Of a stretch of 64,000 bases of DNA, positions 18,238 through 28,222 are shown one piece after another. The stretch spans positions 806,001 through 870,000 of the forward strand of contig NZ_CP015207.1 of the NCBI RefSeq assembly GCF_002101375.1, written 5' to 3'. Below the pieces are notes generated by a model that saw only the letters and a program-made list of their open reading frames with translations, had not been told where the DNA came from and did not search any database. The position numbers and the translations under genes were made by a program. How positions within the stretch are numbered: the first letter of the stretch is position 1; the number at the start of each line of letters is the position of its first letter. The stretch comes from Sporosarcina ureae. GTDB lineage: Bacteria > Bacillota > Bacilli > Bacillales_A > Planococcaceae.

Positions 18238-18897
18238 ATGAAAGTTGCGATCTTTGATTTTGATGGTACGTTGTACACTAAAGAAACCTTTAAATTACTC
18301 ATGGAGCAATTAAAGAATCATCCTACGCACAAGAAGTATTACCGAAACTTTTTTCGATCGATATTACCGCTTTATGTTCGCTATAAACTAAAAATACTAC
18401 CTGAGTCTATTATGAAAGAACGCTCTATGTTCCTTTATCTACAAGCATTGGATTCATTGACGATGGCAGAACTACATGAGTATTTTAAAGGTATGCATAA
18501 CGTGATGTTGCCTGACTTCAATGAACAAGTCATTAACCGACTAGTAGAACATCAAAAAGAGGGATACCATATCTTACTAGTTTCTGGAGCTTATACTCCT
18601 TTTTTAAAAGCAGTCACAAGTCACTTGACATTTGATCGAATTATCGGCACAGACATCCCTTCAAATGGAGAACAATTAGCGATGGATCAGCCTTTCCTAC
18701 ATATTCAAGGTACACGTAAAAACGAACAAATTTATCAAGCACTACTTGGAGAAATTGTCGATTGGGATAATAGCTTTGCTTATGGTGACAGCATTTCCGA
18801 CCTTCCAGTCTTAGAGCAAGTTGGGTACCCTGTAGCAGTTCGTCCGGATAAAAAACTTACTGCAGTGGCCAAACAAAGGAATTGGGAAATATTATAA
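18238..18897 (+). CDS. HAD-IB family hydrolase (SerB-like)
   Basis: 219 residues. Motif I with Asp7/Asp9 (FDFDGTLY), motif II in LLVSGAYTPFL and motif III/IV in FAYGDSISDLPVL. The long helical cap after motif I (KLLMEQLKN..YYRNFFRS) is typical of the IB subfamily, which includes phosphoserine phosphatases and phosphatidylglycerophosphatase-like proteins. The substrate cannot be told from sequence. Ribosome site GAAGGAG before ATG 18238. Monocistronic. Confidence 0.82.
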   Translation: MKVAIFDFDGTLYTKETFKLLMEQLKNHPTHKKYYRNFFRSILPLYVRYKLKILPESIMKERSMFLYLQALDSLTMAELHEYFKGMHNVMLPDFNEQVINRLVEHQKEGYHILLVSGAYTPFLKAVTSHLTFDRIIGTDIPSNGEQLAMDQPFLHIQGTRKNEQIYQALLGEIVDWDNSFAYGDSISDLPVLEQVGYPVAVRPDKKLTAVAKQRNWEIL

Positions 18898-18903
18898 AAA
18901 AAC

Positions 18904-18936
18904 GCGAAGAGCTCTGATTATGTCAGGGCTCTTCAC
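18904..18936. terminator. Terminator between the HAD-IB and DUF421 genes
   Basis: Hairpin GAAGAGCTCTGA..TCAGGGCTCTTC between convergent genes; an A run precedes it on the plus strand, favouring minus-strand use. Confidence 0.8.
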
Positions 18937-18937
18937 G

Positions 18938-19648
18938 TCAAGTCGATTTTAATGTATTGATATACAAACTGCCATCTGACTGAATTTCTGCGTAGAGAAC
19001 ATGCTCTGGTTTGGAAATCCCTTGTTTTTTTAGTTGCTCAGTTAACCAAGTATCAGTCAATTGAAGTTCTCTCATATTTTTCTCTTCTACTTTCCCGTTA
19101 GTAATAATTTCGGTCGGAATATATTTTGGCTGTGGTGCTGGGGCTTTGATATCTTTCTTTGTCGCATATTTCTCACTTGCATTCAACATGACACTTAAAT
19201 TACCATTCGTTTCGAATATCGCGTAATTGACGTCTTTCATAGAAAATACCGACTGCTCTCGTAGCATCATATTTATATCATTGAAACTCAAACGTAATTT
19301 ACGCATGGAACCTTCTAGGATTTTTCCGTTCTGAATGACAATCATCGGTTTATCATCGAGTAATACACGAAGTTTAATGGATTTGAATGATAAAAAGTTA
19401 GCAAGAATTGTTAATACTGCCCATAAAACCATTCCATATAAACCATTCAAGAATGGCGTTTCAGACTCTCCCGCCAAATTGGCCGCAATCGAACCGATTG
19501 TTATACCTGTCACATAATGAAAGAAAGTCAATTGTGACACTTGTTTCTTCCCCATAAAACGCGCCAAAATCAACAGCACAACAAATGAGATCACCGTTCG
19601 TAAAGTCATTTCCCAAAAAGCCAATTGCCAAAATTCATCTATGTTCAC
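18938..19648 (-). CDS. DUF421 (YetF/YcaP-type) membrane protein
   Basis: About 236 residues. Three N-terminal membrane segments (FWEMTLRTVISFVVLLILARFM, FFHYVTGITIGSIAANL, LYGMVLWAVLTILANFLSF) are followed by the DUF421 cytosolic domain with the conserved KPMIVIQNGKILEGSMRKLRLS and SVFSMKDVNYAIFETNGNLSV motifs and a C-terminal extension. B. subtilis YetF-type relatives are linked to spore germination or envelope, but the function is unresolved. The frame is open to 19681; I choose GTG 19648 because GGAGGTG lies 6 nt upstream. Confidence 0.85.
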   Translation of the reverse strand: MNIDEFWQLAFWEMTLRTVISFVVLLILARFMGKKQVSQLTFFHYVTGITIGSIAANLAGESETPFLNGLYGMVLWAVLTILANFLSFKSIKLRVLLDDKPMIVIQNGKILEGSMRKLRLSFNDINMMLREQSVFSMKDVNYAIFETNGNLSVMLNASEKYATKKDIKAPAPQPKYIPTEIITNGKVEEKNMRELQLTDTWLTEQLKKQGISKPEHVLYAEIQSDGSLYINTLKST

Positions 19649-19708
19649 TGCATACACCTCCGGTAATCGGAGTATGTGCAAACTATAGAAATTTATACAC
19701 TAATTCTT

Positions 19709-20617
19709 TTAATTCCAGTTATAAGGAGTTTTCTGGTAGACATAGTAATTGAGCCAATTCGAGAACAATAAATGCGTATGGGATCGCCAAGTATTCATAG
19801 GTTCTTTGGACGGATCGTCGTTCGGATAATAATTTACAGGAACATCAATGTCAGCACCTTTTTCTATATCGCGAGCGTATTCATCCCCTAATGTGTGTGC
19901 ATCGTACTCTAAGTGTCCAGTTACCATAATATGTTTTGCATCATTTGAGATCACAATGAATGCGCCGGCATCTTCAGAAGCAGAAAGCAGGGTCAAATCA
20001 GGATGATTCTTTATTTCTTCTAATGAAACTCCCGTATGGCGTGAGTGTGGGGCAACATATACATCATTAAACCCTCTTGCCAAGTTCACTGTTGGATCGG
20101 TAATATCATGTGAAAATACTCCAAAACACTTTTTCGGCAACTCGAATTTGTCAATTCCGTAGTGATGATATAGAGCCGCTTGTGCCCCCCAACAAATATG
20201 AAGAACAGATGTGACGTTCGTTTTTGTCCATTCCATAATTTCTTCTAGCTCCTTCCAATAGACTACATCTTCAAATTGTAGAAGTTCGATTGGAGCACCT
20301 GTGATAATCATACCGTCAAAACGACGATTTTTGACATGTTCAAAAGTAGTATAGAACGTTTCTAAATGATTCTGACTGACGTTTTTCGAAACATAGGTAG
20401 CTGTATTGAGAAATGTGACATTCACTTGTAAAGGTGTATTACCAAGCAATCGCAGCAATTGAAGCTCTGTCTTTTCTTTTTCAGGCATCAAGTTCAAAAT
20501 TAAAATATTGATCGGGCGGATATCCTGTGTTGTCGCACGTTCTTCATCCATAATAAAGATTTTTTCTTCTTTCAGTAATTCACCTGCTGGTAGATGTTTT
20601 GGTATATTAATCGGCAT
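19709..20617 (-). CDS. metA: Homoserine O-acyltransferase MetA (probably acetyl-CoA using)
   Basis: First committed step of methionine synthesis. About 302 residues, glutamine-amidotransferase-like fold. The catalytic Cys in [15 protein letters not shown] and the His/Glu pair in [13 protein letters not shown] are visible. The specificity position after TGAPI is Glu; in characterised enzymes Glu here goes with acetyl-CoA and Gly with succinyl-CoA, so O-acetylhomoserine is the likely product. The frame is open for 30 more codons upstream, but ATG 20617 has AAGGGGGAAA. An S-box leader with its own terminator precedes it, so it is SAM-repressed. Confidence 0.94.
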   Translation of the reverse strand: MPINIPKHLPAGELLKEEKIFIMDEERATTQDIRPINILILNLMPEKEKTELQLLRLLGNTPLQVNVTFLNTATYVSKNVSQNHLETFYTTFEHVKNRRFDGMIITGAPIELLQFEDVVYWKELEEIMEWTKTNVTSVLHICWGAQAALYHHYGIDKFELPKKCFGVFSHDITDPTVNLARGFNDVYVAPHSRHTGVSLEEIKNHPDLTLLSASEDAGAFIVISNDAKHIMVTGHLEYDAHTLGDEYARDIEKGADIDVPVNYYPNDDPSKEPMNTWRSHTHLLFSNWLNYYVYQKTPYNWN

Positions 20618-20657
20618 TCTATTTCCCCCTTGACGTTCAGTTATTCTATTTCTATAC

Positions 20658-20695
20658 AAAAAAGCCCTCATTTCTCTTAGATAAGAAAATGAGGA
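20658..20695 (-). terminator. Intrinsic terminator of the metA S-box leader
   Basis: On the minus strand, hairpin CCTCATTT..AAATGAGG then GCTTTTTTG. It lies between the riboswitch aptamer and metA and is the regulated terminator. Confidence 0.9.
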
Positions 20696-20709
20696 TTGAC
20701 CATTCACCG

Positions 20710-20817
20710 TTCTTATCTCTCAAGACAACAATCTTGTTGGAGGTAGCACCTTCCTGTATATACAGAGGTTGCTGAAGCTTCATCAGGCCAAATCCCTCAG
20801 CTTCTCTTGATAAGAAA
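20710..20817 (-). ncRNA. SAM-I (S-box) riboswitch of metA
   Basis: On the minus strand the canonical S-box order is visible: CTTATCAAGAG (P1 5' side), AGCTGAGGGA, TGGCCTGATGAAG, CTTCAGCAACC, AAGGTGCTACCTCCA and CTTGAGAGATAAG (P1 3' side). The terminator at 20658-20695 shares sequence able to compete with P1. SAM binding is expected to switch metA off. Confidence 0.95.
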
Positions 20818-20902
20818 TATTTAATTACTGCCTATTATAGCATTAATAAATTAATTGTATAGCGGAATTGTCAAATTGTTCTGCGCATTTAAGTTTTGTA
20901 AA

Positions 20903-20930
20903 TTGTAGATAGTATATTTTTGTGTATAAT
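20903..20930 (+). promoter_or_regulatory. Promoter of the AbrB-family gene
   Basis: TTGTAG and TATAAT with a 16-nt spacer, 36 nt upstream of the ATG. Confidence 0.65.
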
Positions 20931-20966
20931 AGAAACTACCAACTACATTTCTTCGAGGAGGAGCTC

Positions 20967-21236
20967 ATGAAGTCTTTAGGTATTGTTCGTAAAGTTGATC
21001 ATCTCGGCAGAATTGTCATTCCAAAAGAACTTCGAAATTCTTTGTCGATCGATAAGGGCGATCCGATCGAAATTTTCGTAGAAGATGATAGAATCATTTT
21101 GAGAAAATTTCAGGCCAACAGAGCGTGTTTTATCACGGGTGATGTGATGGATGAAAACAAACTATTGTCAAACGGTCTATACATCAGTCCACAAGGCGCT
21201 AAAATTCTTATAGAGCAACTGAAAGAGTTCACGTAA
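20967..21236 (+). CDS. AbrB/Abh-family transition-state regulator
   Basis: 89 residues from ATG 20967, which has GAGGAGG at proper distance; the open frame extends 15 codons further up but across the -10 region. The N-terminal SpoVT/AbrB swapped-hairpin DNA-binding domain is textbook (GIVRKVDHLGRIVIPKELR..GDPIEIFVEDDRIILRKF). The C-terminal domain (ACFITGDVMDENKLLSNG) matches the AbrB/Abh multimerisation half. AbrB represses post-exponential genes in Bacilli. AbrB and Abh cannot be separated here. Confidence 0.9.
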   Translation: MKSLGIVRKVDHLGRIVIPKELRNSLSIDKGDPIEIFVEDDRIILRKFQANRACFITGDVMDENKLLSNGLYISPQGAKILIEQLKEFT

Positions 21237-21276
21237 TACAAGAAATAAGATCTTATTTTGGCATCTTTTCTAATAT

Positions 21277-21320
21277 AAAAAGGACTGAAAACAACTTTTA
21301 TAGTTGCCTTTAGTCCTTTT
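21277..21320. terminator. Terminator between the AbrB-family and thioredoxin genes
   Basis: Hairpin AAAAGGACT..AGTCCTTTT with inner pairing AACAAC/AGTTG, flanked by A and T runs; convergent genes. Confidence 0.85.
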
Positions 21321-21360
21321 GTTTAATTGTCTCAATATCTCTTCATGTAGTCCGATTACA

Positions 21361-21675
21361 TTACGTTAAGCTATTAATAAACTCTTCGATTTCTTCTTTC
21401 GTTTTACGATTTTTACTGACGAAACGACCTGTTTCTGTTCCTTCACTGAATGCCACGAAGCTAGGAATACCGAATATATCCAACTGACTGCAAAGATCTA
21501 TAAAATCATCACGATCAATCGAGACAAATTCATACTCCGCAAATTCTGTTTCTAATGTCGGCAAGAATGGTTCAATCACTCTGCAATCTGGACACCAGTC
21601 TGCAGTGAATAAGAAAATCACTCTTTCTTCTTGTTTAAGTTGCTCGAATTGCTCTAGTGATTCTAGTTTTTTCAA
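21361..21675 (-). CDS. Thioredoxin-like protein (YtpP type)
   Basis: 104 residues with a thioredoxin fold. Active site WCPDC (about residues 27-31, FTADWCPDCRVIEP) and the cis-Pro loop GIPSFVAF. No signal peptide, so cytosolic. The unusual CPDC pair is that of B. subtilis YtpP-like thioredoxins rather than TrxA (CGPC). TTG start at 21675 with AGGAG 9 nt upstream. Confidence 0.85.
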   Translation of the reverse strand: MKKLESLEQFEQLKQEERVIFLFTADWCPDCRVIEPFLPTLETEFAEYEFVSIDRDDFIDLCSQLDIFGIPSFVAFSEGTETGRFVSKNRKTKEEIEEFINSLT

Positions 21676-21882
21676 TTCCCAACACTCCTCTAAATGAATA
21701 GTATAAGCCCATTATAACACTCTTACCTGCACTTCTTCCCTTCAAACGACTTACGTTATTTACTTCCACTTAGTTAAATTAAAGATGTTTTTTTACAAAT
21801 AACCTCTCAGACACGAACGTTCACAAATAATTCAATAACTACGTTCGCATTTAACAGTTTTTCATTTTTTCCAGAAAAGCAA

Positions 21883-21910
21883 TTGACAATAGTTTTTGAC
21901 GTGTTATGAT
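21883..21910 (+). promoter_or_regulatory. Promoter of the serA leader
   Basis: TTGACA (21883-21888) and TATGAT (21905-21910), 16-nt spacer, upstream of the T-box. Confidence 0.75.
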
Positions 21911-21939
21911 TAGTTCTAAATTAATAGTTGTTAAACAAT

Positions 21940-22187
21940 TTTGACGAAGAGATACCTTCCTAAAAAGAATTTTTTAGAGAGCTGATGCAGTGGTGTAAGT
22001 CAGCAAATTCCGAGGTTGGAGGCACTTCCGAATTGATTGGCTGAACATTTTAGTAGGCTAATCCGTCACATGCACGTTACGCATGCTGAATGAAGGCTGC
22101 ATCTGCAGCAAAACAAGGGTGGTACCGCGTTAGTTTATCGAGCTTTTCGCCCCTTACTTATACGTAAGGGATGGAAGGCTTTTTTAT
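21940..22187 (+). ncRNA. T-box leader of serA, probably serine-specific
   Basis: The T-box signature AGGGTGGTACCGCG is at 22116-22129. Upstream is a structured stem I region (from about 21945, including CTGATGCAGTGGTGTAAGTCAG), and downstream is a terminator hairpin built on CCCCTTAC/GTAAGGGATGG ending in TTTTTT (to 22187). A UCC triplet in CACTTCCGAA (22023-22032) is a candidate serine specifier; this placement is inference. Uncharged tRNA-Ser would allow serA expression. Confidence 0.9.
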
Positions 22188-22291
22188 TTTACCTATAAGG
22201 GGGGTAGCGTACAACTTACATATACGATCAATCACACATAGTTTTCCAACAAAAATTCTACTACAAACAATCAAAGGAGAGAATGAATATC

Positions 22292-23878
22292 ATGGCTTTT
22301 AAAATACTTATTAGTGACCCACTTAGCGAGGACGGAATTTTCCCACTACGACAAGCAGAAGGTTTTGAAATTGTAATGGAGACTGACCTAACACCAGATC
22401 AGCTGAAAGAACGTATCAAAGATTTCGATGCATTACTAGTTCGTAGTCAGACAACTGTTACAAAAGAATTGTTGGAAGCAGCTGATCAATTAAAAATCAT
22501 CGGTCGTGCAGGTGTAGGTGTCGATAATATTGATTTGGACGCGGCTACAGAAAAAGGAATTATCGTTGTGAATGCTCCGGATGGCAACACAAACTCTGCA
22601 GCTGAGCACACAGTCGCCATGATGATGTCTATGGCGCGCAAAATCCCTCAAGCCTTCAACTCGTTAAAAAACAATAAATGGGATAGAAAATCATTCCTTG
22701 GTGTGGAATTGAAAGACAAAACTTTGGGGATCATCGGGCTTGGTCGCATCGGTGCTGAAGTGGCAAGACGTGCAAGAGGACAACGTATGAATGTAGTCGC
22801 ATATGATCCGTTTTTAACAGAAGATGTTGCCAAAAAATTAGGCATAGAAATTGGGACAGTAGATGAAGTGCTAGACGTAGCTGACTTCATTACAGTTCAT
22901 ACACCTTTACTAAAAGAAACTCGTAGAATGATCAACAAAGAAGCATTCGAGAAAATGAAAGACGGCGTACAAATTATCAACTGTGCACGCGGTGGAATCA
23001 TTGACGAAGATGCTTTATACGATGCAATCGTTGCTGGTAAAGTGGCGGGTGCGGCATTGGACGTATTCGAAGAAGAGCCATTCCTAGACCATAAATTGTT
23101 GACATTACCTGAAGTAATAGCAACTCCTCACTTGGGCGCAAGTACATTCGAAGCACAAGAATCAGTAGCAGTTGACGTAAGCCGTGACGTAGTGAACTTC
23201 TTGACAATTGGATCTGTTCGTAACCCAGTGAACTTGCCATCTGTTTCTCGTGATGTATTGGCGAAAATCGAGCCATTCTTCGATCTTACAGAAAAACTAG
23301 GTATGTTCTTATCCCAAATTCAAAACTCGGTTATCCATGAAATCAACATTCAATATGCTGGCGAATTGGCAAACTACGATGTGCGTGCGTTAACGCGTAA
23401 CACCGTCAAAGGCCTTTTGAAGCGGAATCTTGGGGAAACTGTCAATGATGTGAACGCGAAGTTATTGGCTGATCGTTACGGCATCAAAGTGAACGAGCAA
23501 AAAACAACTACTGGTAAAGGCTTCTTGAACTTGATCACAGTAGAAATCGTGACTGAAAAAGGTATTCGCAAAGTAGCGGGTACACTTCTAAATGGCCTTG
23601 GAGCGCGCATTGTAAAAGTGGACGATTATGTAGTAGATGTAATTCCAAGCGGTCACTTACTATTTATCCGACACATGGATCAGCCAGGGGCAATCGGTCG
23701 TGTAGGTACACTTCTAGCAGAAGAGAATATCAATATTGCAGCGATGCAGGTTGGACGTTCCACTGAAGGCGGCTATGCTATCATGATGTTAGCTGTTGAC
23801 AACCACGTCGAATCGACTTCTATCAAGCATATTAAAGAAGTCCAAAATATTAATGATGCAAAAGCAATTGATTTATAA
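22292..23878 (+). CDS. serA: D-3-phosphoglycerate dehydrogenase
   Basis: First enzyme of serine synthesis. About 528 residues, the long form: N-terminal substrate/NAD domains ([34 protein letters not shown], catalytic-His segment ATPHLGAST), an intervening ASB domain (about 320-440) and a C-terminal ACT domain ([26 protein letters not shown]) for serine feedback. Start ATG 22292 has GGAGAG upstream; the earlier ATG 22283 is too close to it. T-box regulated. Confidence 0.96.
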   Translation: MAFKILISDPLSEDGIFPLRQAEGFEIVMETDLTPDQLKERIKDFDALLVRSQTTVTKELLEAADQLKIIGRAGVGVDNIDLDAATEKGIIVVNAPDGNTNSAAEHTVAMMMSMARKIPQAFNSLKNNKWDRKSFLGVELKDKTLGIIGLGRIGAEVARRARGQRMNVVAYDPFLTEDVAKKLGIEIGTVDEVLDVADFITVHTPLLKETRRMINKEAFEKMKDGVQIINCARGGIIDEDALYDAIVAGKVAGAALDVFEEEPFLDHKLLTLPEVIATPHLGASTFEAQESVAVDVSRDVVNFLTIGSVRNPVNLPSVSRDVLAKIEPFFDLTEKLGMFLSQIQNSVIHEINIQYAGELANYDVRALTRNTVKGLLKRNLGETVNDVNAKLLADRYGIKVNEQKTTTGKGFLNLITVEIVTEKGIRKVAGTLLNGLGARIVKVDDYVVDVIPSGHLLFIRHMDQPGAIGRVGTLLAEENINIAAMQVGRSTEGGYAIMMLAVDNHVESTSIKHIKEVQNINDAKAIDL

Positions 23879-23884
23879 GAATAT

Positions 23885-23917
23885 AAAAAATCCAGCTCAT
23901 AGTAGCTGGATTTTTTA
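23885..23917. terminator. Terminator of serA
   Basis: Perfect stem AAAAAATCCAGCT / AGCTGGATTTTTT, usable on both strands between convergent genes. Confidence 0.9.
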
Positions 23918-24367
23918 TGTGTGATTGACAAAGAAATCAAATCCCATAGCTGTAAGAATTCCGAACACTAAACACCATAGCGCAATACTGACCGCCGACC
24001 AAATTGCCGTATTCATTTTCTTCGCCCCTAATACGAGACCAATAAAAGCCGCGATATGTGTTCCGATCAATATAGGACCCGCAAGTGCTAAAACCGGTAA
24101 TCCATATTTGTTCATAATTTGTTCTGCACGTTGTTGACGTTTTGACTCACTTTTACCTTTACCCTTCTTCTGTTTTCTACGTGCCATCCATTCTTTAATA
24201 TGTTGGAAACCAACAATTAATAGAAGAACTGTTGCCATATTACCCGCAAATGAAAGAACTATTACCCATATAGGTGATAGACCCCGAATAATACCTAACG
24301 GAACGACAATCATAATTTCAATCCACGGTATAGCCGCCCCTAAAAACACCAATATGTATTCCAGCAT
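23915..24367 (-). CDS. Small multidrug export-family membrane protein (Sm_multidrug_ex)
   Basis: About 150 residues. Membrane segments near EYILVFLGAAIPWIEIMIVVPLGII, WVIVLSFAGNMATVLLLIV, LPVLALAGPILIGTHIAAFIGLVLGA and WSAVSIALWCLVFGILTAMG flank a highly basic cytosolic loop (ARRKQKKGKGKSESKRQQRAE). This matches the PF06695 family; the family name does not prove drug export. ATG 24367 follows AAGGAGGG; the longer frame to 24418 lacks a site. Confidence 0.75.
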   Translation of the reverse strand: MLEYILVFLGAAIPWIEIMIVVPLGIIRGLSPIWVIVLSFAGNMATVLLLIVGFQHIKEWMARRKQKKGKGKSESKRQQRAEQIMNKYGLPVLALAGPILIGTHIAAFIGLVLGAKKMNTAIWSAVSIALWCLVFGILTAMGFDFFVNHT

Positions 24368-24434
24368 TAAATCCCTCCTTGCTTTACAAACAATGAAAAA
24401 TAAGTAGAAAAGAATCACAACCGATGAGAGAATC

Positions 24435-25229
24435 TCATCGGTTGTCTAATGCGGCAAGTATAGGAAAAAGACCATGTAAGTTATCGATTTCATACGTAGG
24501 TTTCACTTCATCATTCGGTAGTTTATTTTCTCGATTAATCCATACATTACGCATACCGACACGACTTGAACCTAAAATGTCTGTCATCAAGTTATCACCA
24601 ATCATCAACGCTTCTTCTGCTTGGATACCACTTAATTCCAGAACATGCTTGAATATAGATGCATCAGGTTTCCCTTTACCAAATGCACCAGAAACGATAA
24701 TATGATCAAAGTAACCAGGTATTTCAGGTGAGATCGTTAGCTTAATCTGTTGTAAACTTGGTGAACCGTTTGTCAGAAGAATTAACTGGTAATTACCTTT
24801 CAATTTATCCAATACTTCAAACGTCTCTTCATATATATATGGGTTATTCTTGCGCTCTTTTGGAAATACATCAGCTAATTCCCTACCAAATGGTTCATCA
24901 TCAATCCCCAGTTTCTTCAACCCTTTAACCCATGCTTCCTTTTGATAACTCGGAATAATCTCTTTCATTTTCTGAAATTCTTCTCCCTCATCGTCAAAAA
25001 CACCCCATAACCCTTCAAAAGGATTAATTCCGATATTTTGAGTATGTGGAAATATTTCATATGTAGCATACAAATCTCTTGCTTCTTGGCGCACCGCATG
25101 CTCAAGTTCTACTGGATTGACCCCTGTTTTCTTTGTCGCGTACTCACATGTTTTTTGAAAAGCCATGGAAATACTCTTGGCATCCCATATCAATGTATCA
25201 TCCAGATCAAAAATCAATGTTTTAATCAT
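24435..25229 (-). CDS. HAD-IA family phosphatase (YjjG-like)
   Basis: 264 residues. Motif I FDLDDTLIWD (Asp8/Asp10), motif II LLTNGS, motif III Lys in KGKPDASIF, motif IV MIGDNLMTDILGSS. The helical cap between motifs I and II is typical of subfamily IA. Nucleotidase or phosphoglycolate-like activity is possible; the substrate is not evident. The 3' end lies within a hairpin (24417-24447, CAACCGATGAGA..TCTCATCGGTTG) that may serve as terminator. Confidence 0.8.
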   Translation of the reverse strand: MIKTLIFDLDDTLIWDAKSISMAFQKTCEYATKKTGVNPVELEHAVRQEARDLYATYEIFPHTQNIGINPFEGLWGVFDDEGEEFQKMKEIIPSYQKEAWVKGLKKLGIDDEPFGRELADVFPKERKNNPYIYEETFEVLDKLKGNYQLILLTNGSPSLQQIKLTISPEIPGYFDHIIVSGAFGKGKPDASIFKHVLELSGIQAEEALMIGDNLMTDILGSSRVGMRNVWINRENKLPNDEVKPTYEIDNLHGLFPILAALDNR

Positions 25230-25405
25230 CGTGACATCCCCTTTGCAATTGTAATAATTCTGTTATATCCCACTCTTATTATACACATTACTTACGTGAT
25301 TTGTTAGTACGTTCCCTAAACCGCAGCCCATACACAGATTTTTTACGCTAATATGCATATATTTTAGAGAGTAAGGGAACCTATTGAATAGGAGGTGAGC
25401 TGGAA

Positions 25406-25954
25406 TTGGTACAACATTATTTTATCGGCATCTCTATTGCTCATCCTGTCGATGACATAGCCCAGCAATTTCGCACAGAATATCAATTGAATGAGAAATA
25501 CAAAGTAATTCCACACGATAAGGATTTGCATTTGACCATGCGCTATATAGGAGAGCTTGATGACGCCAAACTTCCCTGGCTGAAATCTTCTCTTCAGAAA
25601 ATCGCTAAATCGCATACAGAATTCACGGTGTACGTAAAAGGCTTATCATTTTTCGGATCTTCAAGCGGACCGCGTGTTGTTTTTCTAGCAGTTCAAGGTT
25701 CCGAAGCTTTATATGAACTACAAAAGCAAATCGCTAGACGTACAGAAAAGATTCTTGAATTGGAAAAAGACACTCGCTTTGTTCCGCACATCACGATAGC
25801 TAAAAAACGCAAGACTACAGATAAAATGCAATTAGAAAAAAAGTCTATTGAACCTGTTCCTATTATAATAGAAGGTTTCACCTTATTTAAGATTAATCCT
25901 AGGGAAACTCCTTCCTATGAGGCCCTCGCTTATTTCCCATTAAAAAAGAGTTGA
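25406..25954 (+). CDS. thpR: RNA 2',3'-cyclic phosphodiesterase (ThpR, 2H family)
   Basis: 182 residues. The two HxTx motifs that define the 2H phosphoesterases are present: HLTM near residue 46 (KDLHLTMRYIGEL) and HITI near residue 129 (RFVPHITIAKK). The family opens 2',3'-cyclic RNA ends and was first named 2'-5' RNA ligase. TTG start with GGAGGTG 8 nt upstream. Monocistronic. Confidence 0.9.
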   Translation: MVQHYFIGISIAHPVDDIAQQFRTEYQLNEKYKVIPHDKDLHLTMRYIGELDDAKLPWLKSSLQKIAKSHTEFTVYVKGLSFFGSSSGPRVVFLAVQGSEALYELQKQIARRTEKILELEKDTRFVPHITIAKKRKTTDKMQLEKKSIEPVPIIIEGFTLFKINPRETPSYEALAYFPLKKS

Positions 25955-25979
25955 TTGCAAACAACGCAATCAACTCTTT
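25945..25979. terminator. Terminator between thpR and the chemoreceptor gene
   Basis: A 14-bp perfect stem AAAGAGTTGATTGC / GCAATCAACTCTTT; the thpR stop lies inside it. Convergent genes. Confidence 0.88.
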
Positions 25980-25988
25980 ACTGATTTA

Positions 25989-27677
25989 CTACACTTTAAA
26001 TCGTGACATATCATTTTGAAGTTGTTCTGCAAGTTCAGCTAATGTTTGTGAACTGGATGTGATTTCCTCATTAGCCGCTAACTGCTCTTCTGTTGCAGCA
26101 CTAGTAGATTGAGCTTCTGCTGCTGCTTGGATCGCCAATTCTTCTACACGTTTAGCTCCATCAGTTACTTCATCTGTCATTGCGCGAATCTCTTCAATTG
26201 CCGCTGATACTGTAGATACTTTTTCACTAACGTCTGATGTTGCGTGCTCGATGTCCAAGAAGACGGCATTTGTTTTCTCTGTTGACAATAAGCCTTCAGC
26301 CACACATTTTCTACCTTCGTCCGTGCTCGTCACCACTGTTTCTACGTCATGAATAATTGTATCAATCATTCGACCAATTTCTTGTGTAGATTGCTTGGAT
26401 TGTTCTGCCAAATTTCGTACTTCTTCAGCTACGACAGCAAAGCCTTTACCATGTTCTCCAGCACGCGCCGCTTCAATCGCAGCATTAAGTGCAAGTAAAT
26501 TAGTTTGCTCGGCAATTGCCGCAATCATCGATGTGACGCCACGGATACTTTCAGTGTGTTTGGACATTTTATTGATCGTCACCATGGAATTGCTAATTGT
26601 TTCACTGATGTTCGTCATCTGATTGGTCGTTTCTCCCATTAAAGTCGAGCCTTCCTTCACCAATCGCGCTACATCTTCTGATGAATTCAACATTTCTTCA
26701 TTATCTTGTGTAATGACATCAATGGCCGTTATCATTTCCTCCATTGAGACAGTGGATTGATTGACGATATTGGTTTGCATTTCACTCGTCTGTAAGTTCT
26801 TTTCCGTGATTTCTGCTACCATTTCGGATGCAGCTAAACTCTCTTCCGCGCTTGCAGACAATTCTTCTGATTGTGCTGCTAAATGTAAAGCGGAATTTTT
26901 CGCTCGATCGATAATGCCGCGTAAATCAGCAACCATTTTATTTAGCGTTTTAGACATATCGCCAATTTCGTCATGATTTTTTATGTTCACTTCTTCTATA
27001 GCAAAGTTTCCGGCTGATACTTCAGCTAGCGCATTTGTCATTCTTCCAACAGGACGGCTAATCAAACGAGTGATGATCGTCGTGATTACTACACTGCCAA
27101 TAATCCCAAGTGCAATTAAGATGATCATCAACGAAGTAGCACTTTTTGTATATTTCGCCACATCCTTTTCCAGCTTTTCTTGTTGTTGTCTTTGATAATC
27201 TGTCATTTTATTGATCGTGTCGGAAATCGTTGTTTGATAACTAGCACCATTCGTTCCAATAGCAAGCGCTTGATCATCATTCCCTGCACGTTTCTCTTCT
27301 ATAATAGATAGTAGTACTTGATCGTATTCATCACTCGCTTCACGAATAGTTAACAATGCAGACTGCATAGTATTATTTTTTAGGATTTCCTGTAATTCAT
27401 TTAAGCGGTCTTCTATACGAGATTGAGTTTCTTCTAGTTCCTTTATGTAAGATTCTGAGCCATACAACATATATCCTCTAACACTTTTAGCTAAGTTATT
27501 TTGATCGCTTTGCTGTTGCTCTAACAAAATGACTTTGTGCATCCTGTCGTTAATTAAAAATGAATACTTTTCATTAACATTCTTTAGTGCTAGGAACCCT
27601 ATTAAGCCGATAATAATGATAATAATGACAAGACTCATAAATCCAACCCATAACTTTTTTCCTACTGTAAACTTCAT
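25989..27677 (-). CDS. Methyl-accepting chemotaxis protein with four-helix-bundle sensor
   Basis: About 562 residues with classical topology: TM1 (about 7-28), an extracytoplasmic helical segment rich in E/Q/L (4HB_MCP type, to about 185), TM2 ([21 protein letters not shown]), a HAMP domain and a long cytoplasmic signalling coiled coil. The hairpin tip ([24 protein letters not shown], cited in part) is conserved. The ligand is unknown. ATG 27677 has GGGAG about 10 nt upstream and is preferred to 27686. Isolated from other chemotaxis genes. Confidence 0.93.
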   Translation of the reverse strand: MKFTVGKKLWVGFMSLVIIIIIIGLIGFLALKNVNEKYSFLINDRMHKVILLEQQQSDQNNLAKSVRGYMLYGSESYIKELEETQSRIEDRLNELQEILKNNTMQSALLTIREASDEYDQVLLSIIEEKRAGNDDQALAIGTNGASYQTTISDTINKMTDYQRQQQEKLEKDVAKYTKSATSLMIILIALGIIGSVVITTIITRLISRPVGRMTNALAEVSAGNFAIEEVNIKNHDEIGDMSKTLNKMVADLRGIIDRAKNSALHLAAQSEELSASAEESLAASEMVAEITEKNLQTSEMQTNIVNQSTVSMEEMITAIDVITQDNEEMLNSSEDVARLVKEGSTLMGETTNQMTNISETISNSMVTINKMSKHTESIRGVTSMIAAIAEQTNLLALNAAIEAARAGEHGKGFAVVAEEVRNLAEQSKQSTQEIGRMIDTIIHDVETVVTSTDEGRKCVAEGLLSTEKTNAVFLDIEHATSDVSEKVSTVSAAIEEIRAMTDEVTDGAKRVEELAIQAAAEAQSTSAATEEQLAANEEITSSSQTLAELAEQLQNDMSRFKV

Positions 27678-28222
27678 ATTCCACATTCTCCCTTATTCAA
27701 TTATCAATCTATATATACATTTGGTATACACTGCCAATTATACTCCACATTATTCATATTCGTATAGGGATATTTGGTGTTTCCGCTAAAATAAAGAAAT
27801 TATTGTATATGTGAATTTTTCACCAGTTCATCTTTTCAGTTATTAGGATACACGTTGTTACTAATATGTATAATTCGGCTAGCCTTGTGCTGTAAATAGT
27901 AAATATAAACTGGTTCCAAAGTCTTGATTTAACGAATTGTAGATTCGCTAAATAGTTTACTCGTAGAAATTTCGACTAAAACTAAACTTCGTCTTGCAAC
28001 AGCGAGCAGCTTTATACTTCTCAATTATTCAGTAAATTATTACATAGTACGACATGAATTTTTTTCTTTCGTCAGAATGGTATTTATTTTGTTTTTCTAG
28101 TATACTAGAATTTCATGACCCTTGAGAGGAGTACTCAAGGTAATTTTGCGTTTGTATATAAATTTACAATAAGCTAGCAGTGAATAGTAGTACAAGAATG
28201 AAGTGGTTAGGATGTGTTACTC
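27678..28222. other. 545-bp intergenic region with an inverted repeat before the acyl-CoA dehydrogenase
   Basis: AT-rich, no open frame of note. It contains promoters for two divergent genes. A perfect inverted repeat CCTTGAG-N7-CTCAAGG at 28120-28140, about 85 bp before the acyl-CoA dehydrogenase start, could be an operator or a leader hairpin. Nothing else recognised. Confidence 0.5.

Noticed and set aside
20967..21236. AbrB-family protein as an antitoxin of a toxin-antitoxin pair
   Set aside because: It has the full-length AbrB/Abh C-terminal domain, its own promoter, and no partner toxin gene adjacent.
25989..27677. Many plus-strand open frames inside the chemoreceptor gene
   Set aside because: They are shadows of the coding strand with Ser/Thr/Ile-rich low-complexity translations and no ribosome sites.
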